A stretch of 64,000 nucleotides of DNA from Xanthomonas arboricola pv. guizotiae (GCF_002940205.1 NZ_MDSK01000002.1:62001-126000); one strand, 5' to 3'. Counted from the stretch's first letter, positions 52,904 to 62,987 are shown. Translations and numbers: made by a program. The notes: generated by a model from the sequence alone, not told the origin.

Positions 52904-53665
52904 ATGACGCGATACGCAGTGCTCAACAATGTGGCGCATCACGATCTGCGCGTCGTGCTGCGCTTCGGTGCCGAGTTCGGCGATGCGCTCGGCCTGGTGC
53001 CGGCGTTCGTCACCGAATACGCCGAGCTGCAGCGCGAGTACCCGCTGTTCTTTCGCAAGGATCCGGCCACCGGCGGCTACCAGTCGGTGGCGCTGCTGGG
53101 CTTTGCACAGGACGAGAATCTGTTCCTGCAGGACGGCCGTTGGACGGCCAGCTATCTGCCGGGCATCGTCGCCAAGGGTCCGTTTCTGATCGGCTTCCAG
53201 GAGCAGCGCATCGATGGCGCCTTGGTGCAGGAGCCGGTGATCCACGTCGATCTGGAGCACCCGCGCATCAGCCGTCACGAAGGCGAGGCGGTGTTTCTGC
53301 CGCAGGGCGGCCATAGCCCGTACCTGGAGCACATCATCGGTGTATTGCGCGGTATCCGCGACGGTGTGGATGCCGGCCAGGCGATGGCGGCCGCGCTGGA
53401 TGCGTTGGGGCTGATCCAGCCGGTGCAGCTGGATGTCACGCTGGATGCCACCCACGCCACCACGCTGGAAGGCCTGTTCGCCATCGACCGCGAGCGGCTT
53501 GCCGCACTCGATGCGTCCTCGTTGCAGCAACTGCATCGGGCCGGCTATCTGGAGGCTGCGTTCCTGATGCTGGCCTCGCTGCACAACGTGCGTCGGCTGA
53601 TGGCCGAGAAGCAGCGCCGCCTGCAGCAGGCGCACAGTGCGTCTGCGACTGCTGCGTTCGCCTGA
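52904..53665 (+). CDS. SapC-family protein
   Basis: 253 residues starting MTRYAVLNNVAHHDLRVVLR. Family blocks are FVTEYAELQREYPLFFRKDP, ALLGFAQDENLFLQDGRW and PGIVAKGPFLIGFQEQ. SapC proteins were named from a surface-layer locus, but in TonB-receptor clusters their role is unknown. The frame stays open far upstream without conservation; the ATG at 52904 begins the domain. Four bp separate its stop from the cupin-like gene. Confidence 0.88.
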   Translation: MTRYAVLNNVAHHDLRVVLRFGAEFGDALGLVPAFVTEYAELQREYPLFFRKDPATGGYQSVALLGFAQDENLFLQDGRWTASYLPGIVAKGPFLIGFQEQRIDGALVQEPVIHVDLEHPRISRHEGEAVFLPQGGHSPYLEHIIGVLRGIRDGVDAGQAMAAALDALGLIQPVQLDVTLDATHATTLEGLFAIDRERLAALDASSLQQLHRAGYLEAAFLMLASLHNVRRLMAEKQRRLQQAHSASATAAFA

Positions 53666-53669
53666 GCGC

Positions 53670-54707
53670 ATGACGACCGGCGCAGCCTTCTCCTCCCTTG
53701 CGGCCGCCGCCGAGCGCAGCGATTGCCACCCCGACGCGCTGCCGCTTGCCGCGCTGTGCGATGCCGCCGAGCCGGTGGTGCTGCGTGGCGTCGCACGCGA
53801 CTGGTCGCTGGTGCAGGCCGGGCTGCGCAGCCCCGAGGAGGCGATGGCGCTGCTGCGCGCGCACGATAGTGGACGCCCCCTGCAGTATTCCCGCGGCGGC
53901 CCGGAGATCGCCGGCCGGCCGTTCTATACCGACGATTGCAGTGCGCTGAATTTCGAGGTGCAGCGCGGTAGCTTGAGCAGCTTGCTGGAGGCCATCGTGA
54001 CGCATCGCGACGATCCGCAGCCGCCTACCTATTACCTGGCGTCGTTGCCTATTGACGACAATCTCCCGGGCCTGCGTGCAGGCAACGATCTGGATTTCGC
54101 CGCCAGCGGCATCGCGGTGCAGCCGAGTATCTGGATCGGTAATCGCGTCACTGCTTCCTGCCATTACGATGCGCCCAACAACCTGGCCTGCTGCACGGTG
54201 GGGCAACGTCGCTTCACGCTGTTTCCGCCCGAGCAGGTGGCCAACCTGTATCCCGGCCCGCTGGATCCCACGCCGGGCGGGCAGGTGGTGAGCATGGTGG
54301 ATATCGCCAATCCGGATCTGCTGCGGTATCCACGCTTCGCCCAGGCGCTGGCGCAGGCGCGCACCGTTGTGCTGGAGCCGGGCGATGCAGTGTTCATTCC
54401 CGGCATGTGGTGGCATCACGTGCAATCGCTGCAGCCATTCAACGTGCTGGTCAACTACTGGTGGAGCAGCGTGCCCGCGCAGTTGCCGGCGCCGATGCCC
54501 GCGCTGTATCACGCGCTGTGGGCCATCCGCGACCGCCCGGCAGCGGAGAAGGAGGCCTGGCGCGCCCTGTTCGACTACTACGTGTTCGGCCCTGCCGAGC
54601 GCGCGGGCGAGCATCTGCCCGAGCAGGCACGGCAGGCGCTGGGCCCGATCGACCCCACGCTGGCGCGACAGCTGCGCGCGCTGTTGCTTGGCAGGCTCAA
54701 CCGCTGA
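53670..54707 (+). CDS. Cupin-like (JmjC/cupin_8) Fe(II)-oxygenase-type protein
   Basis: 345 residues. The start of the jelly-roll is EPVVLRGVARDWSLV. Iron-ligand candidates are the HxD of ASCHYDAPNN and the distal His of FIPGMWWHHVQSLQPFNVLV. Hydroxylases of this class use 2-oxoglutarate and act on proteins or small molecules. It is commonly next to SapC and tryptophan-halogenase genes. The ATG at 53670 is four bp after the SapC stop. Confidence 0.88.
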   Translation: MTTGAAFSSLAAAAERSDCHPDALPLAALCDAAEPVVLRGVARDWSLVQAGLRSPEEAMALLRAHDSGRPLQYSRGGPEIAGRPFYTDDCSALNFEVQRGSLSSLLEAIVTHRDDPQPPTYYLASLPIDDNLPGLRAGNDLDFAASGIAVQPSIWIGNRVTASCHYDAPNNLACCTVGQRRFTLFPPEQVANLYPGPLDPTPGGQVVSMVDIANPDLLRYPRFAQALAQARTVVLEPGDAVFIPGMWWHHVQSLQPFNVLVNYWWSSVPAQLPAPMPALYHALWAIRDRPAAEKEAWRALFDYYVFGPAERAGEHLPEQARQALGPIDPTLARQLRALLLGRLNR

Positions 54708-54882
54708 TGCGCGCGATCGGCTCCAAGGCCACTGGCCGGACAACTGCGCAGCTGCCGGGCGGGCAGGGCCGATGTGCGGCATTGGCAGGTGCCACTCACG
54801 CGTTCCACTCCCGGCGGGCCACCCGCGTTGTCCAGACGATCGATCAAGACCTCACCCCGGATCCATCACCCAGGAGCGCACA

Positions 54883-56400
54883 GTGAGCCGGGCCCCGATT
54901 CGCAAGGTCGTCATCGCCGGCGGCGGCACCGCTGGCTGGATCGCCGCCTGCGCACTGTCGCATCAATTCCGCGAGCTGCTGGAGATCACGCTGGTCGAGT
55001 CCGAGCAGATCGGTACCGTGGGTGTGGGCGAATCCACGGTGCCGCCGATCCGCAGCTTCCATCGCTTCCTGCAGATCGACGAGCAGGAGTTTTTGCGCGC
55101 GGTGGCCGGAACCTTCAAGTTGTCGATCTCCTTCGAACATTGGCGCCGCCCGGGCGAGCGCTATCTCCATCCGTTCGGCATCGCCGGGCAAAGCACGCTG
55201 GTGTGCGCCTTTCACCATCTATGGCTGGAAAGCCAGCGCCGCGGCATGCCGGGCAGCTTTGGCGATTACTGCCTGGAAACCGTGGCCTCGCGTGTCGACC
55301 GTTTCGCCTTGCTGCGCGAGCCTGCGGTCAACTATGCCTATCACCTGGATGCCGCACTGTATGCCAGGTTCCTGCGCACGCGCAGCGAAGCCTGTGGCGT
55401 CAGGCGTATCGAGGGCAGGATCCAGCAGGTGACATTGCAGCCGGACAGTGGCGATGTCGCCAGCCTGCTGCTGGAAGACGGGCAGGTGCTCGAGGGCGAC
55501 CTGTTCATCGATTGCAGCGGTTTTCGCGGCCTGCTGATCGAGCAGGCGCTGCACACCGGTTACGAGGACTGGAGCCAGTGGTTGCCGTGCGATCGCGCCG
55601 TTGCGGTGCAGACCGAAGCGCTTGGCCCGCCGGTGCCGTACACCCGCGCCATCGCGCACGAAGCCGGATGGCGCTGGCATATCCCGCTGCAGCATCGCGT
55701 CGGAAATGGTCTGGTCTTTTCCAGCAAACACCTGTCCGACGACGAGGCGCATACCAAGTTGCTACGCGATGTGGCCGCGCCTGCGCTGAAAGACCCCTGG
55801 CTGGTGCCGTTCCGCACCGGCCGCCGCCTCAAGGCCTGGAACAAGAACGTGGTGTCGCTGGGCCTGGCCAGCGGCTTTATCGAGCCGCTGGAATCCACCA
55901 GCATCCATCTCGCCATTGCCGCGGTGGTGCGCCTGATCAGCTTGTTCCCGGCGGATGGCATCGCGCCCTCGCAGGTGCAACTGTTCAACGATATCAGCCG
56001 CGCCGAAATGGAACATGTGCGCGACTTCATCATCCTGCATTACCACGCCACCCAGCGCGAGGAACCGCTATGGCGTCAATGCCGCGCGATGGAACTGCCC
56101 GACTCGCTGGCGCTGCGCCTGCGCGCCTGGCGCGAACGCGCACATGCCTGGCAAGCGGCCGATGAGCTGTTCCGCGTCGACTCCTGGACCCATGTGCTGA
56201 TGGGGCAGGGCATGCTGCCCGAGCAGCATCACCCACTGGCGCGCGCGCTGTCCGATCGCGACCTGCGTCGCCTGCTGGACGGCATCGCCCAGCCGATCCG
56301 GCACGCGGTGGAGCAGATGCCGTCGCAGCAGGCGTTTATCGACGCGTACTGCAAGGCAGGGGCGAGCGTGTGGGGCCTGGGCAGTCCGGTGGTGGCGTAG
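54883..56400 (+). CDS. Flavin-dependent tryptophan-halogenase-family protein
   Basis: 505 residues from the GTG at 54883, which has AGGAG seven nt upstream. FAD site: VVIAGGGTAGWIAACAL. The catalytic Lys79 in FKLSISFEHW falls at the same number as in PrnA, Glu337 in IEPLESTSIHLA corresponds to the PrnA glutamate, and the halogenase signature WRWHIPLQ (WxWxIP) is intact. The enzyme could therefore be active, using FADH2, O2 and halide, but members in TonB-receptor clusters have no proven substrate. Confidence 0.92.
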   Translation: MSRAPIRKVVIAGGGTAGWIAACALSHQFRELLEITLVESEQIGTVGVGESTVPPIRSFHRFLQIDEQEFLRAVAGTFKLSISFEHWRRPGERYLHPFGIAGQSTLVCAFHHLWLESQRRGMPGSFGDYCLETVASRVDRFALLREPAVNYAYHLDAALYARFLRTRSEACGVRRIEGRIQQVTLQPDSGDVASLLLEDGQVLEGDLFIDCSGFRGLLIEQALHTGYEDWSQWLPCDRAVAVQTEALGPPVPYTRAIAHEAGWRWHIPLQHRVGNGLVFSSKHLSDDEAHTKLLRDVAAPALKDPWLVPFRTGRRLKAWNKNVVSLGLASGFIEPLESTSIHLAIAAVVRLISLFPADGIAPSQVQLFNDISRAEMEHVRDFIILHYHATQREEPLWRQCRAMELPDSLALRLRAWRERAHAWQAADELFRVDSWTHVLMGQGMLPEQHHPLARALSDRDLRRLLDGIAQPIRHAVEQMPSQQAFIDAYCKAGASVWGLGSPVVA

Positions 56401-56572
56401 AGCGGCTGGCAAGGCTGGGGCGCCGCCGGCAGGCAGGCGCAACCGCTGCCCACAACCGACACAGCGCCAGCACGTCCTGGCCCGGCTCGGCAATGCGATG
56501 CGGGACGGGCGGCGTGCTCCGCGCAGTCGGCAAGGACGGCCGGCACGGGCCGTCGGCGCGGGCCAGACCAAT

Positions 56573-56595
56573 GTAGGAGCGCGCTTGCGCGCGAT
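56573..56595. repeat. REP-type hairpin unit
   Basis: GTAGGAGCGCGCTTGCGCGC (56573-56592) folds as GCGCGC-TT-GCGCGC after the same GTAGGAGCG start seen at 35357. The rest of the 56401-56873 gap is non-coding and otherwise featureless. Confidence 0.65.
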
Positions 56596-56873
56596 TCGAT
56601 TGAGCGTCACCGGAAACGCCTCGTCGCGCCCTTCCACCCCGGTTCCGAGCGCGCCGTCCACGTCCACCTGGCGACTGCTTGCTACGTGTTAGCCGCTCTT
56701 GGGCACACGAGACCACAGATCCAGTGTCGCCTGCTGTGTCGTGCCCGCTCTGCACGATGCCTGGTGATTGCGTGCCGCTTGAGAGCGGTTGCCGACATCA
56801 CTGCCGGATACAGCTCGAATGCGCTGACGACAGGACGCAGCCGGATCCATCGCTGCGGTGCCCGGCTGCTTCG

Positions 56874-57881
56874 CTACAAGCGCATCAAATCCTTGCCGAC
56901 CACAATCGGCCCGGCGTAGTGCCTGCGCGCGCCCTCGCTCCACATCGCATCGCTGATCGTCGGGTCGCCGCCGGGCACGAAGTGATTGAGCACCAGCATC
57001 CTTGCGCCGGCCGCTGCCGCGATCCTGCCCACTTCTTCGCTGGTGGAATGGCTCTTGAGCAGATGGTCGAGCAAGGTCGGTGCGTTGTCGTTGGTCTTGA
57101 GCATCGTTTCCAGCGCGGGCAGGTACATCACCTCGTGCACCAGGATGTCGGTGTCCTTCGCGAAGTCGGCCAGTGCAGGCAGGTAGCGCGTATCGCCGGA
57201 GAACACCACCGTGCGGTCGCGCGCGGCGAAACGGTAGGCGAACGCCGGCTTGAGCGTGTAGTGGTCCACCAGCGTCGCGGTGACAGTGACCTGGTCGTTC
57301 TGCAGCACCGTGCCGGGCTGGTCGAACTCGTGCACATGGATCAGCTGCTTGAACGGCGGGCGGCCTTCTTCGCGGATGCGCGCATCGATGTCGATGGCAT
57401 TCATCTCGACAAAGGCATCCACCATCCTGGCGATACCGGGCGGGCCATAGAGATGCACCGGTGTCTGCAGACCGCTGGCCCAGGCCAGCCAGACCACGTT
57501 GAGCAGGTCGGCGTTGTGGTCGGAGTGGTGATGGGTCAGGAAGATGTCGCGCAGCGCAGGCAGGCGGATGCCGGCCTTGGCCAGTTGCTGTGCAACGCCA
57601 TTGCCGCAGTCGATCAGGTAGGGCTGCCCGTCGATGACCAGCGCATTGGCGGCCGCGGCGCGCAGCGGTGATGGCGTGGGGCCGCCCTTGGTGCCGAGCA
57701 GCACCAGCACGCTGCCGTTGGCCGGAAAGGGTGCCGGCGGCGACGGGTCGGACGACGCAGGGTCTTCCTTCGGTGCGCGCCGTAGTGCGGCACCCAGCTG
57801 GCTCGTCACGCTCAGCGTGGCCGCTGCCAGCGCGATGCGCAGCACCTGGCGACGGGAAGGGCGTGGCGAAGCTGCGGACAT
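56874..57881 (-). CDS. Tat-exported MBL-fold (RNase Z/arylsulfatase-like) hydrolase
   Basis: 335 residues. The N-terminus RPSRRQVLRIALAAATLSVT is a twin-arginine signal. The metallo-beta-lactamase site is THHHSDHNADL, with later ligands in FSGDTRYLP and LNHFVPGGD. It resembles the RNase Z-like periplasmic group often annotated as arylsulfatase or phosphodiesterase; the substrate is not predictable. Tat export fits a metalloenzyme folded in the cytoplasm. Confidence 0.88.
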   Translation of the reverse strand: MSAASPRPSRRQVLRIALAAATLSVTSQLGAALRRAPKEDPASSDPSPPAPFPANGSVLVLLGTKGGPTPSPLRAAAANALVIDGQPYLIDCGNGVAQQLAKAGIRLPALRDIFLTHHHSDHNADLLNVVWLAWASGLQTPVHLYGPPGIARMVDAFVEMNAIDIDARIREEGRPPFKQLIHVHEFDQPGTVLQNDQVTVTATLVDHYTLKPAFAYRFAARDRTVVFSGDTRYLPALADFAKDTDILVHEVMYLPALETMLKTNDNAPTLLDHLLKSHSTSEEVGRIAAAAGARMLVLNHFVPGGDPTISDAMWSEGARRHYAGPIVVGKDLMRL

Positions 57882-58128
57882 GACGGCTCCTGTCGAAGCG
57901 GGAAGAGGATGTGCCAGGCGGGGAGTGGAAGTGCCTCAGACTAACGTGGGGCTGCCGGGTTTGCGAATGGCTCACGCAAACCTCGGCACTGGCATGCCCA
58001 CGCCCGATGCAGCAGAGCTGCAACTGCGACGCACGCGGCGCGTGTACTGCTCGATCCGATGGCCCGCACCGAATCGGCCACGCCGATCCATCCGTTGCCT
58101 TCCAACGGTGGGCTTGCATCGATTGCCT

Positions 58129-58533
58129 TCAGAGTTCCTGTGCAATGAACGCGTTCAACGCAGGCGAACGATAAAACGCCATGCATTGCGCGAAGATCCT
58201 GTTGAACGGACCGCGGCGGGATTCGTCCTTCATCGGCACTTCGGCGCGATGGAAGTCTGCCGTCTGCTCGGCCACGAAACGGTGCAGGCGGTCGGTGGCA
58301 CCGGCCTTGGCATTGTCGAGCGCGTAGGTCGTCAGCAGATACGAGCGATCGCGCAGCTGGTCGGAGGTGTATTTGCCGCTACGCTCATAGTTGTTGTCCA
58401 GGCACAGCTGCAGCGCGTAGGCCTTGACGTCGTCGCGATTGGCGGGTTTGCCGGCTGCATGGGCGGTGACCTGTAGCGACAAGGCCAGGAGTGCAGCTAC
58501 GGCGATGACACAAGGAGTGCGTTGAACGGGCAT
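58129..58533 (-). CDS. Small exported helical protein, possibly Tai4-type T6SS immunity protein
   Basis: 134 residues with a signal peptide ending TAHAA. The mature part is helical with two cysteines placed as in Tai4: VKAYALQLCLDNNYERSG and RIFAQCMAFYRSPALNAFI. Tai4 proteins sit in the periplasm and block the Tae4 cell-wall amidase. No Tae4 gene or T6SS component is in the window, so if the call is right it is an orphan. The family match is judged by eye and could be wrong. Confidence 0.55.
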   Translation of the reverse strand: MPVQRTPCVIAVAALLALSLQVTAHAAGKPANRDDVKAYALQLCLDNNYERSGKYTSDQLRDRSYLLTTYALDNAKAGATDRLHRFVAEQTADFHRAEVPMKDESRRGPFNRIFAQCMAFYRSPALNAFIAQEL

Positions 58534-58760
58534 ACCGATCCAGGTGAAGGACGAGCTGCCAAGTCTGCATCATCCGGGCGCTGCAGATGAAGTGCATGAC
58601 GACTGACGCGCGTGACCGATAAGGTCCAAGGGTCAGTGCAAAAAACATCAACCCGCACAGATCGATCCACACAGCACATCAAACAATCGACCACACTCTG
58701 TACAGGCCAGGCGCAGTCGCACGTGGCAGGCGCTACCCGCCTGCCACGCACATCACCCGC

Positions 58761-60158
58761 TTACGGGCCGAAGTAGGTGGAAATGCTGGAATACACGTCC
58801 GAGAAGCGCGAGTAGTAATCCGGATCGGTCTGCGCGGTGCAGAACGAGTAGCCGCCGTACAGGCCGCCGCGCAGCTGGTAGGCGCCACCGCTGGCGACGG
58901 TGAACAGGCCCGAGCCGGACGAGCCGCCCTCGGTGACGCCATCGTTCCAGACCACACGGTACAGCGGGCTCTTGCCGTCGATGCTGGTGCTCAGCCCGTT
59001 GACGGTGCCCAGCGAATACTTCTTGACGTCGCCGGACGGGTGATGGATGCCGACGATCGAGGTGCCGGTCGCGCCGATCGCTGCGCTGTTCCATGCTGCA
59101 TAGAACGCGCCGCTCGGCGGTGCGGTCTTCAGCTCCAGCAATGCGGTGTCGCGCGTGGTATTGGCGTGGCGCAGGAATGCACCGCCGGTCAAGGTGGTGG
59201 CCTGCGAGCTGGCGGTATTGCCGTTGCAGCTGGCCGCGTCGTAGAACCAGTAGGTCTGCAGTGTGTTGGCGACCGTCTGCGTGCTGATGCAATGCGCTGC
59301 GGTCCAGAACAGGTTGCGCTTGGGCGAGTTGGTGTTGTTGAGCAGCGTGCCGGTGCACAGGAACGAGCCCTGGCTGGTGGTGAACACCATGCGCGCCACC
59401 GCCTTTGCGGCATTGGTGAAGCCGGCGGTGGGATTGGCGCGGCAGACGATGTCGTTCTGGCAGGAATCGCTCTCGCCGATGGCAATGGTCATCATGTCGC
59501 GCGCGCTGGCGGTGGGGCTGATGTCCAGGTGCGACAGTTGCGGGATGCTCAGGCTGAAGTTCTCCGGATACTGGCCGGCCGGCAGCGACAGCTCCACCAA
59601 CAGATTCTCGCCGCTGACGGTCGGCGACCAGCCGCTGGCGTCGCCGCTGGCGGCGAAGCTGGCACCGGATTGCTCGAATACCCGGCCATCGTCGCCGGCA
59701 AAGCGTAGCGTCACCTTGGACGGATCGCCCGGCGTGGCGCCGGCACCACGCAGGATCAGCGCCGCACGCAGCGAGGCCGCCTGCGCGGAGCCGACCTTCA
59801 AGGTCGCCACGCGTGAGCCATCTTTGGCCATCTGCCAATCGAGCGTGGCCAGATTCACCAGGGGCTTGGCCACCGCGCGCGAAAACCCGATCTGCAGGGG
59901 CTGCCCATGTTTGACCTGCGCGATGCGACGCTCACGCACGCGACCGATCTCGGTGCTGGTGGGCGCAGTGAGTTGCACCACACGCGTGGGCAGGATGCCG
60001 CCACGCAGACTTGCCGACTGCAACGTCGCCGCGCCGAGCTTGGCCGCCTGCGGCGCGGTACTCACCGGCGCCGCATCCATTTCGGTCGGCGGCGTTGCCA
60101 GTGCAGCGCCGGAAACGGCGGAAAACAGCGCCAGGTACAAGGCATTCTTGCGATTCAT
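58761..60158 (-). CDS. Secreted trypsin-like serine protease (lysyl-endopeptidase type)
   Basis: 465 residues. A signal peptide, a pro-region to about residue 220, then the protease: His in FWTAAHCIS, Asp in RDTALLEL, Ser in EGGSSGSGLF, and cysteines (DSCQNDIVC, SFLCTGTLL, ASCNGN) arranged as in lysyl endopeptidase and protease IV. This group is exported by type II secretion and degrades host or prey proteins. A single-gene unit. The 485-bp region upstream (60159-60643) contains a short inverted repeat AATCTC/GAGATT at 60272-60288 and no gene. Confidence 0.9.
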   Translation of the reverse strand: MNRKNALYLALFSAVSGAALATPPTEMDAAPVSTAPQAAKLGAATLQSASLRGGILPTRVVQLTAPTSTEIGRVRERRIAQVKHGQPLQIGFSRAVAKPLVNLATLDWQMAKDGSRVATLKVGSAQAASLRAALILRGAGATPGDPSKVTLRFAGDDGRVFEQSGASFAASGDASGWSPTVSGENLLVELSLPAGQYPENFSLSIPQLSHLDISPTASARDMMTIAIGESDSCQNDIVCRANPTAGFTNAAKAVARMVFTTSQGSFLCTGTLLNNTNSPKRNLFWTAAHCISTQTVANTLQTYWFYDAASCNGNTASSQATTLTGGAFLRHANTTRDTALLELKTAPPSGAFYAAWNSAAIGATGTSIVGIHHPSGDVKKYSLGTVNGLSTSIDGKSPLYRVVWNDGVTEGGSSGSGLFTVASGGAYQLRGGLYGGYSFCTAQTDPDYYSRFSDVYSSISTYFGP

Positions 60159-60643
60159 GGGTAGTCCTTCTTATCAGGGAACGACAGGCTGCAGCGGGGG
60201 CCACAGCGTGCGGGCGCCATCGTTGGCGCCGAACGAGACTAGCGAATGTTTAAAGCTGAATATGTGCTGAAAATCTCGTTCAGAGATTGATAGTCGATAA
60301 AAAGATCATCGTGTTTTGAGCGCAGCAGTCGACGTGCGCACGACTTGCCAGTGGCCTTGCGCAGACGAACACGCATATGCACACGCATGGCGCCGCAGCG
60401 CCGCATTCCAGGAATCGTCTGCAACACGTACGCCGCTCTACCTGCGGCAACTGCGGTCGCGCAGCGCACCGGCAGCGCCGCCTTGATCAAGCTGTCAGGC
60501 GATGCAGGTAGCTACGCTGCATGCGGGATGGTGAGCGCGCATAACCTTTGCGGGCTTTGACAAGCGCGCGCTACGTCCCTGCAAGCAGGCATATCGACGA
60601 CGCCGGCAGCCAGCAGCAAGGCTGCATATCGGCTCGCGACGGA

Positions 60644-62029
60644 TTATTCCAACGCGTCGCTGGCGCGGAAGTCGGTCGAGCGACCGCTGGCTTTCAAAAA
60701 CGCCAACACTGCAAGCCCGACCACCATCCAGGCCGTGCCGCCGAGTTGCGCATGCCGGTCGGCATTGATCAGCACATAGGCCAGGATCACGATGCCGATC
60801 AACGGCGTCGCGACATGCAACAGTACGCGGCGGCCCTGTCCGCGGAAATGCCACAGCACCGCCACGTGCAACAGGATGAAGGCGGTCAGCGCGCCGACAT
60901 TGCACAACGAGGACAGCAGCGCGATCTGGCCGACGAAGACTTCGCCCAGCACCATGCTCAGGCCTGCCACCAGCAGGATGGCGCGCTGCGGCACGCCGGT
61001 ACGTGGATGGATATGGCGCAGAAAGGCCGGCAGCTGGCGGTCGCGCGCCATGGCGAACAACAGGCGCGAGGTGGCGGCCTGCGCCACCAGGGAATTGGCG
61101 ATCGCCGCACTGATCGCGACCGTGAGCGCAATGACGATCTGCAACCACGGCCCGGCGATCAGGCGCCCGATCTCGAAGAAGGCATCGTTGGAAGCCTGCG
61201 CGCTGGGATAGCGTTGCAGGGTGGGCTGCAGCAGCGCGGCCAGCCAGGTCTGCAGCACGAACAGGCCGGCCACCAGCAACAGCGCCAGCAGGGTCGCGCG
61301 CCCGACCACGCGGTTGCCGCCACGGGCCTCTTCGGACAGTGTGGAGATCGCATCGAAGCCCAGGAACGACACCACGGCCACCGACAAGGCGCTGAAGATC
61401 AGCTGCGGCGAAAAGGCCTGCGGGTTGTAGAACGGACGCAGGTTCCAGTGCGCACCATTGACGCCACGCTGGATCGCCAGGCTGGCCAGCACCACGAAGA
61501 CCGCCAGCACCACCAGCTGCGCGTAGAGGAAGAAGCGATTGGCACGCGCGGTGGTTTCGATGCCGCGCAGGTTGACCAGCGTGTTGAGCAGCACGAAGAA
61601 GGCGATCCACGCCGGCTGCGGCACCGCCGGCAACACGTTGTGCATGGCGTTGGCGCCCACCACGTAGAGCAGGGTGGGCACCAGCAGATAATCGAGCAGG
61701 ATCGCCCAGCCGGCCAGAAAGCCGATGCCGCTGCTCAGGCCACGCCCCACATACGCATACACCGAGCCGGCGACCGGAAACGCCTGCGACATCTGCTGGT
61801 AGCTCAACGCAGTGAACAGCATCGCCACGAAGCCGACCAGATAGGTCAGCGGCACCATCCCGGCGCTGATGTCGAACACGCCGCCGAAAATGGAGAACGG
61901 CGCGGTCGGCACCATGAACACCAGCCCGTAGATCAGCAGGTCCTTGAGCGTCAGCCGCCGCTTGAGCTCCTGGGTATAGCCAAAGCGTTCCAGCGCGGCC
62001 GCGTCGTCGCGGCGGGAGGTGTCGGTCAT
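60644..62029 (-). CDS. APC-superfamily amino-acid/polyamine permease
   Basis: 461 residues and about 12 membrane helices. It opens LTLKDLLIYGLVFMVPTAPF with the APC signature in helix 1, and later has GFDAISTLSEEARGG, the family's loop between helices 6 and 7. It resembles putrescine/amino-acid importers. The ATG at 62029 begins MTDTSRRDD; the upstream frame is not conserved. Divergent from the LuxR-solo gene with 193 bp between, so it may import the ligand or a product of pip; this is inference. Confidence 0.9.
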   Translation of the reverse strand: MTDTSRRDDAAALERFGYTQELKRRLTLKDLLIYGLVFMVPTAPFSIFGGVFDISAGMVPLTYLVGFVAMLFTALSYQQMSQAFPVAGSVYAYVGRGLSSGIGFLAGWAILLDYLLVPTLLYVVGANAMHNVLPAVPQPAWIAFFVLLNTLVNLRGIETTARANRFFLYAQLVVLAVFVVLASLAIQRGVNGAHWNLRPFYNPQAFSPQLIFSALSVAVVSFLGFDAISTLSEEARGGNRVVGRATLLALLLVAGLFVLQTWLAALLQPTLQRYPSAQASNDAFFEIGRLIAGPWLQIVIALTVAISAAIANSLVAQAATSRLLFAMARDRQLPAFLRHIHPRTGVPQRAILLVAGLSMVLGEVFVGQIALLSSLCNVGALTAFILLHVAVLWHFRGQGRRVLLHVATPLIGIVILAYVLINADRHAQLGGTAWMVVGLAVLAFLKASGRSTDFRASDALE

Positions 62030-62222
62030 GCAGGTGTCCGCTGAAAGGAGTGCCGGATTGCGAGGCAGGCGCGGTGGAGCGCCTGCACGTGATGCTGCAG
62101 TGCAGCTGTCTGACTGGCATTGTGACGATAAAGTGGCCGCCAAGCCCATCCATTGGTAAAAGTGCTAGGTTTTCCACGCTGGATGTCGTCCAGCGGCGTA
62201 CGTCGACACCGAAGGACCCACC

Positions 62223-62987
62223 ATGTTCGACACTCTGGCCAGCCTGGGCCGCGACCTGCAGGCGCTGCACACGCTCAATGCCTGCCTGGATCGGGTGTTT
62301 TCCGACGTCTGCGGGCTGGGCTTCCAGTCCCTGGTCTACGACTACGCACCGGTCCCGCTGAGTCTGGAAGGGGCATTGATCACCCCGTCGGTGTTCATGC
62401 AGCGCAATGCGCCGGGCGACATGCAGCACATCTGGTGCGAGCACGGCTATTACCAGCACGACCCGGTGCAGCAGCGTGCGACGCGCCGCACCACGCCATT
62501 CGTATGGTCCTACCGCAGCGACGGCGAGATGGAAGGCGTGGAATATGTCGGCAGCCAGCATCGGCAGGTCACGCGCTACCTGTGCGACAGCGGCATGGGA
62601 ACCGGTGTCACCGTGCCCCTGCACCTGCCGGGCGGCGCGTTCGCGACATTCAGTGCTGCGGTCGACGCGGTCGCGGCGGAGGCGCCACGGCTGGCCGAAG
62701 CGCAGCTGTCGCCCTTCCTGCTGCTGGCGCATACCTTCCAGGCACGTGCGCAGGAACTGCTCGATCCGCAGGAGCGCCGCTGCCACCACATCGCGTTGAC
62801 CCGCCGCGAGCGCGAATGCCTGCAGTATTCAGCCAAGGGGCTGACAGCCAAGAGCATTGCCGCGGCGCTCAACCGTTCCACCGCCACGGTGAACCTGCAT
62901 CTGAACTCGGCAGCACGCAAGCTGGGCGCGCGCAATCGCGTCGAGGCTGTCGTGCGCGGCATGCATTATCGATTGCTGGAGCCGTAG
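62223..62987 (+). CDS. oryR: Plant-responsive LuxR solo (OryR/XccR type)
   Basis: 254 residues with an autoinducer-binding domain (1-170) and a LuxR-type HTH (LTRRERECLQYSAKGLTAKS, then IAAALNRSTATVNLHL). Counting back from the invariant Asp-Pro in YYQHDPV (TraR D70-P71) puts Met at TraR position 57 and Trp at 61, in MQHIWCEHG. These are the substitutions that mark the plant-associated-bacteria subfamily, which answers to plant compounds rather than acyl-homoserine lactones. There is no luxI in the window. It lies directly upstream of pip, as in the known xccR/oryR-pip loci. Confidence 0.93.
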   Translation: MFDTLASLGRDLQALHTLNACLDRVFSDVCGLGFQSLVYDYAPVPLSLEGALITPSVFMQRNAPGDMQHIWCEHGYYQHDPVQQRATRRTTPFVWSYRSDGEMEGVEYVGSQHRQVTRYLCDSGMGTGVTVPLHLPGGAFATFSAAVDAVAAEAPRLAEAQLSPFLLLAHTFQARAQELLDPQERRCHHIALTRRERECLQYSAKGLTAKSIAAALNRSTATVNLHLNSAARKLGARNRVEAVVRGMHYRLLEP

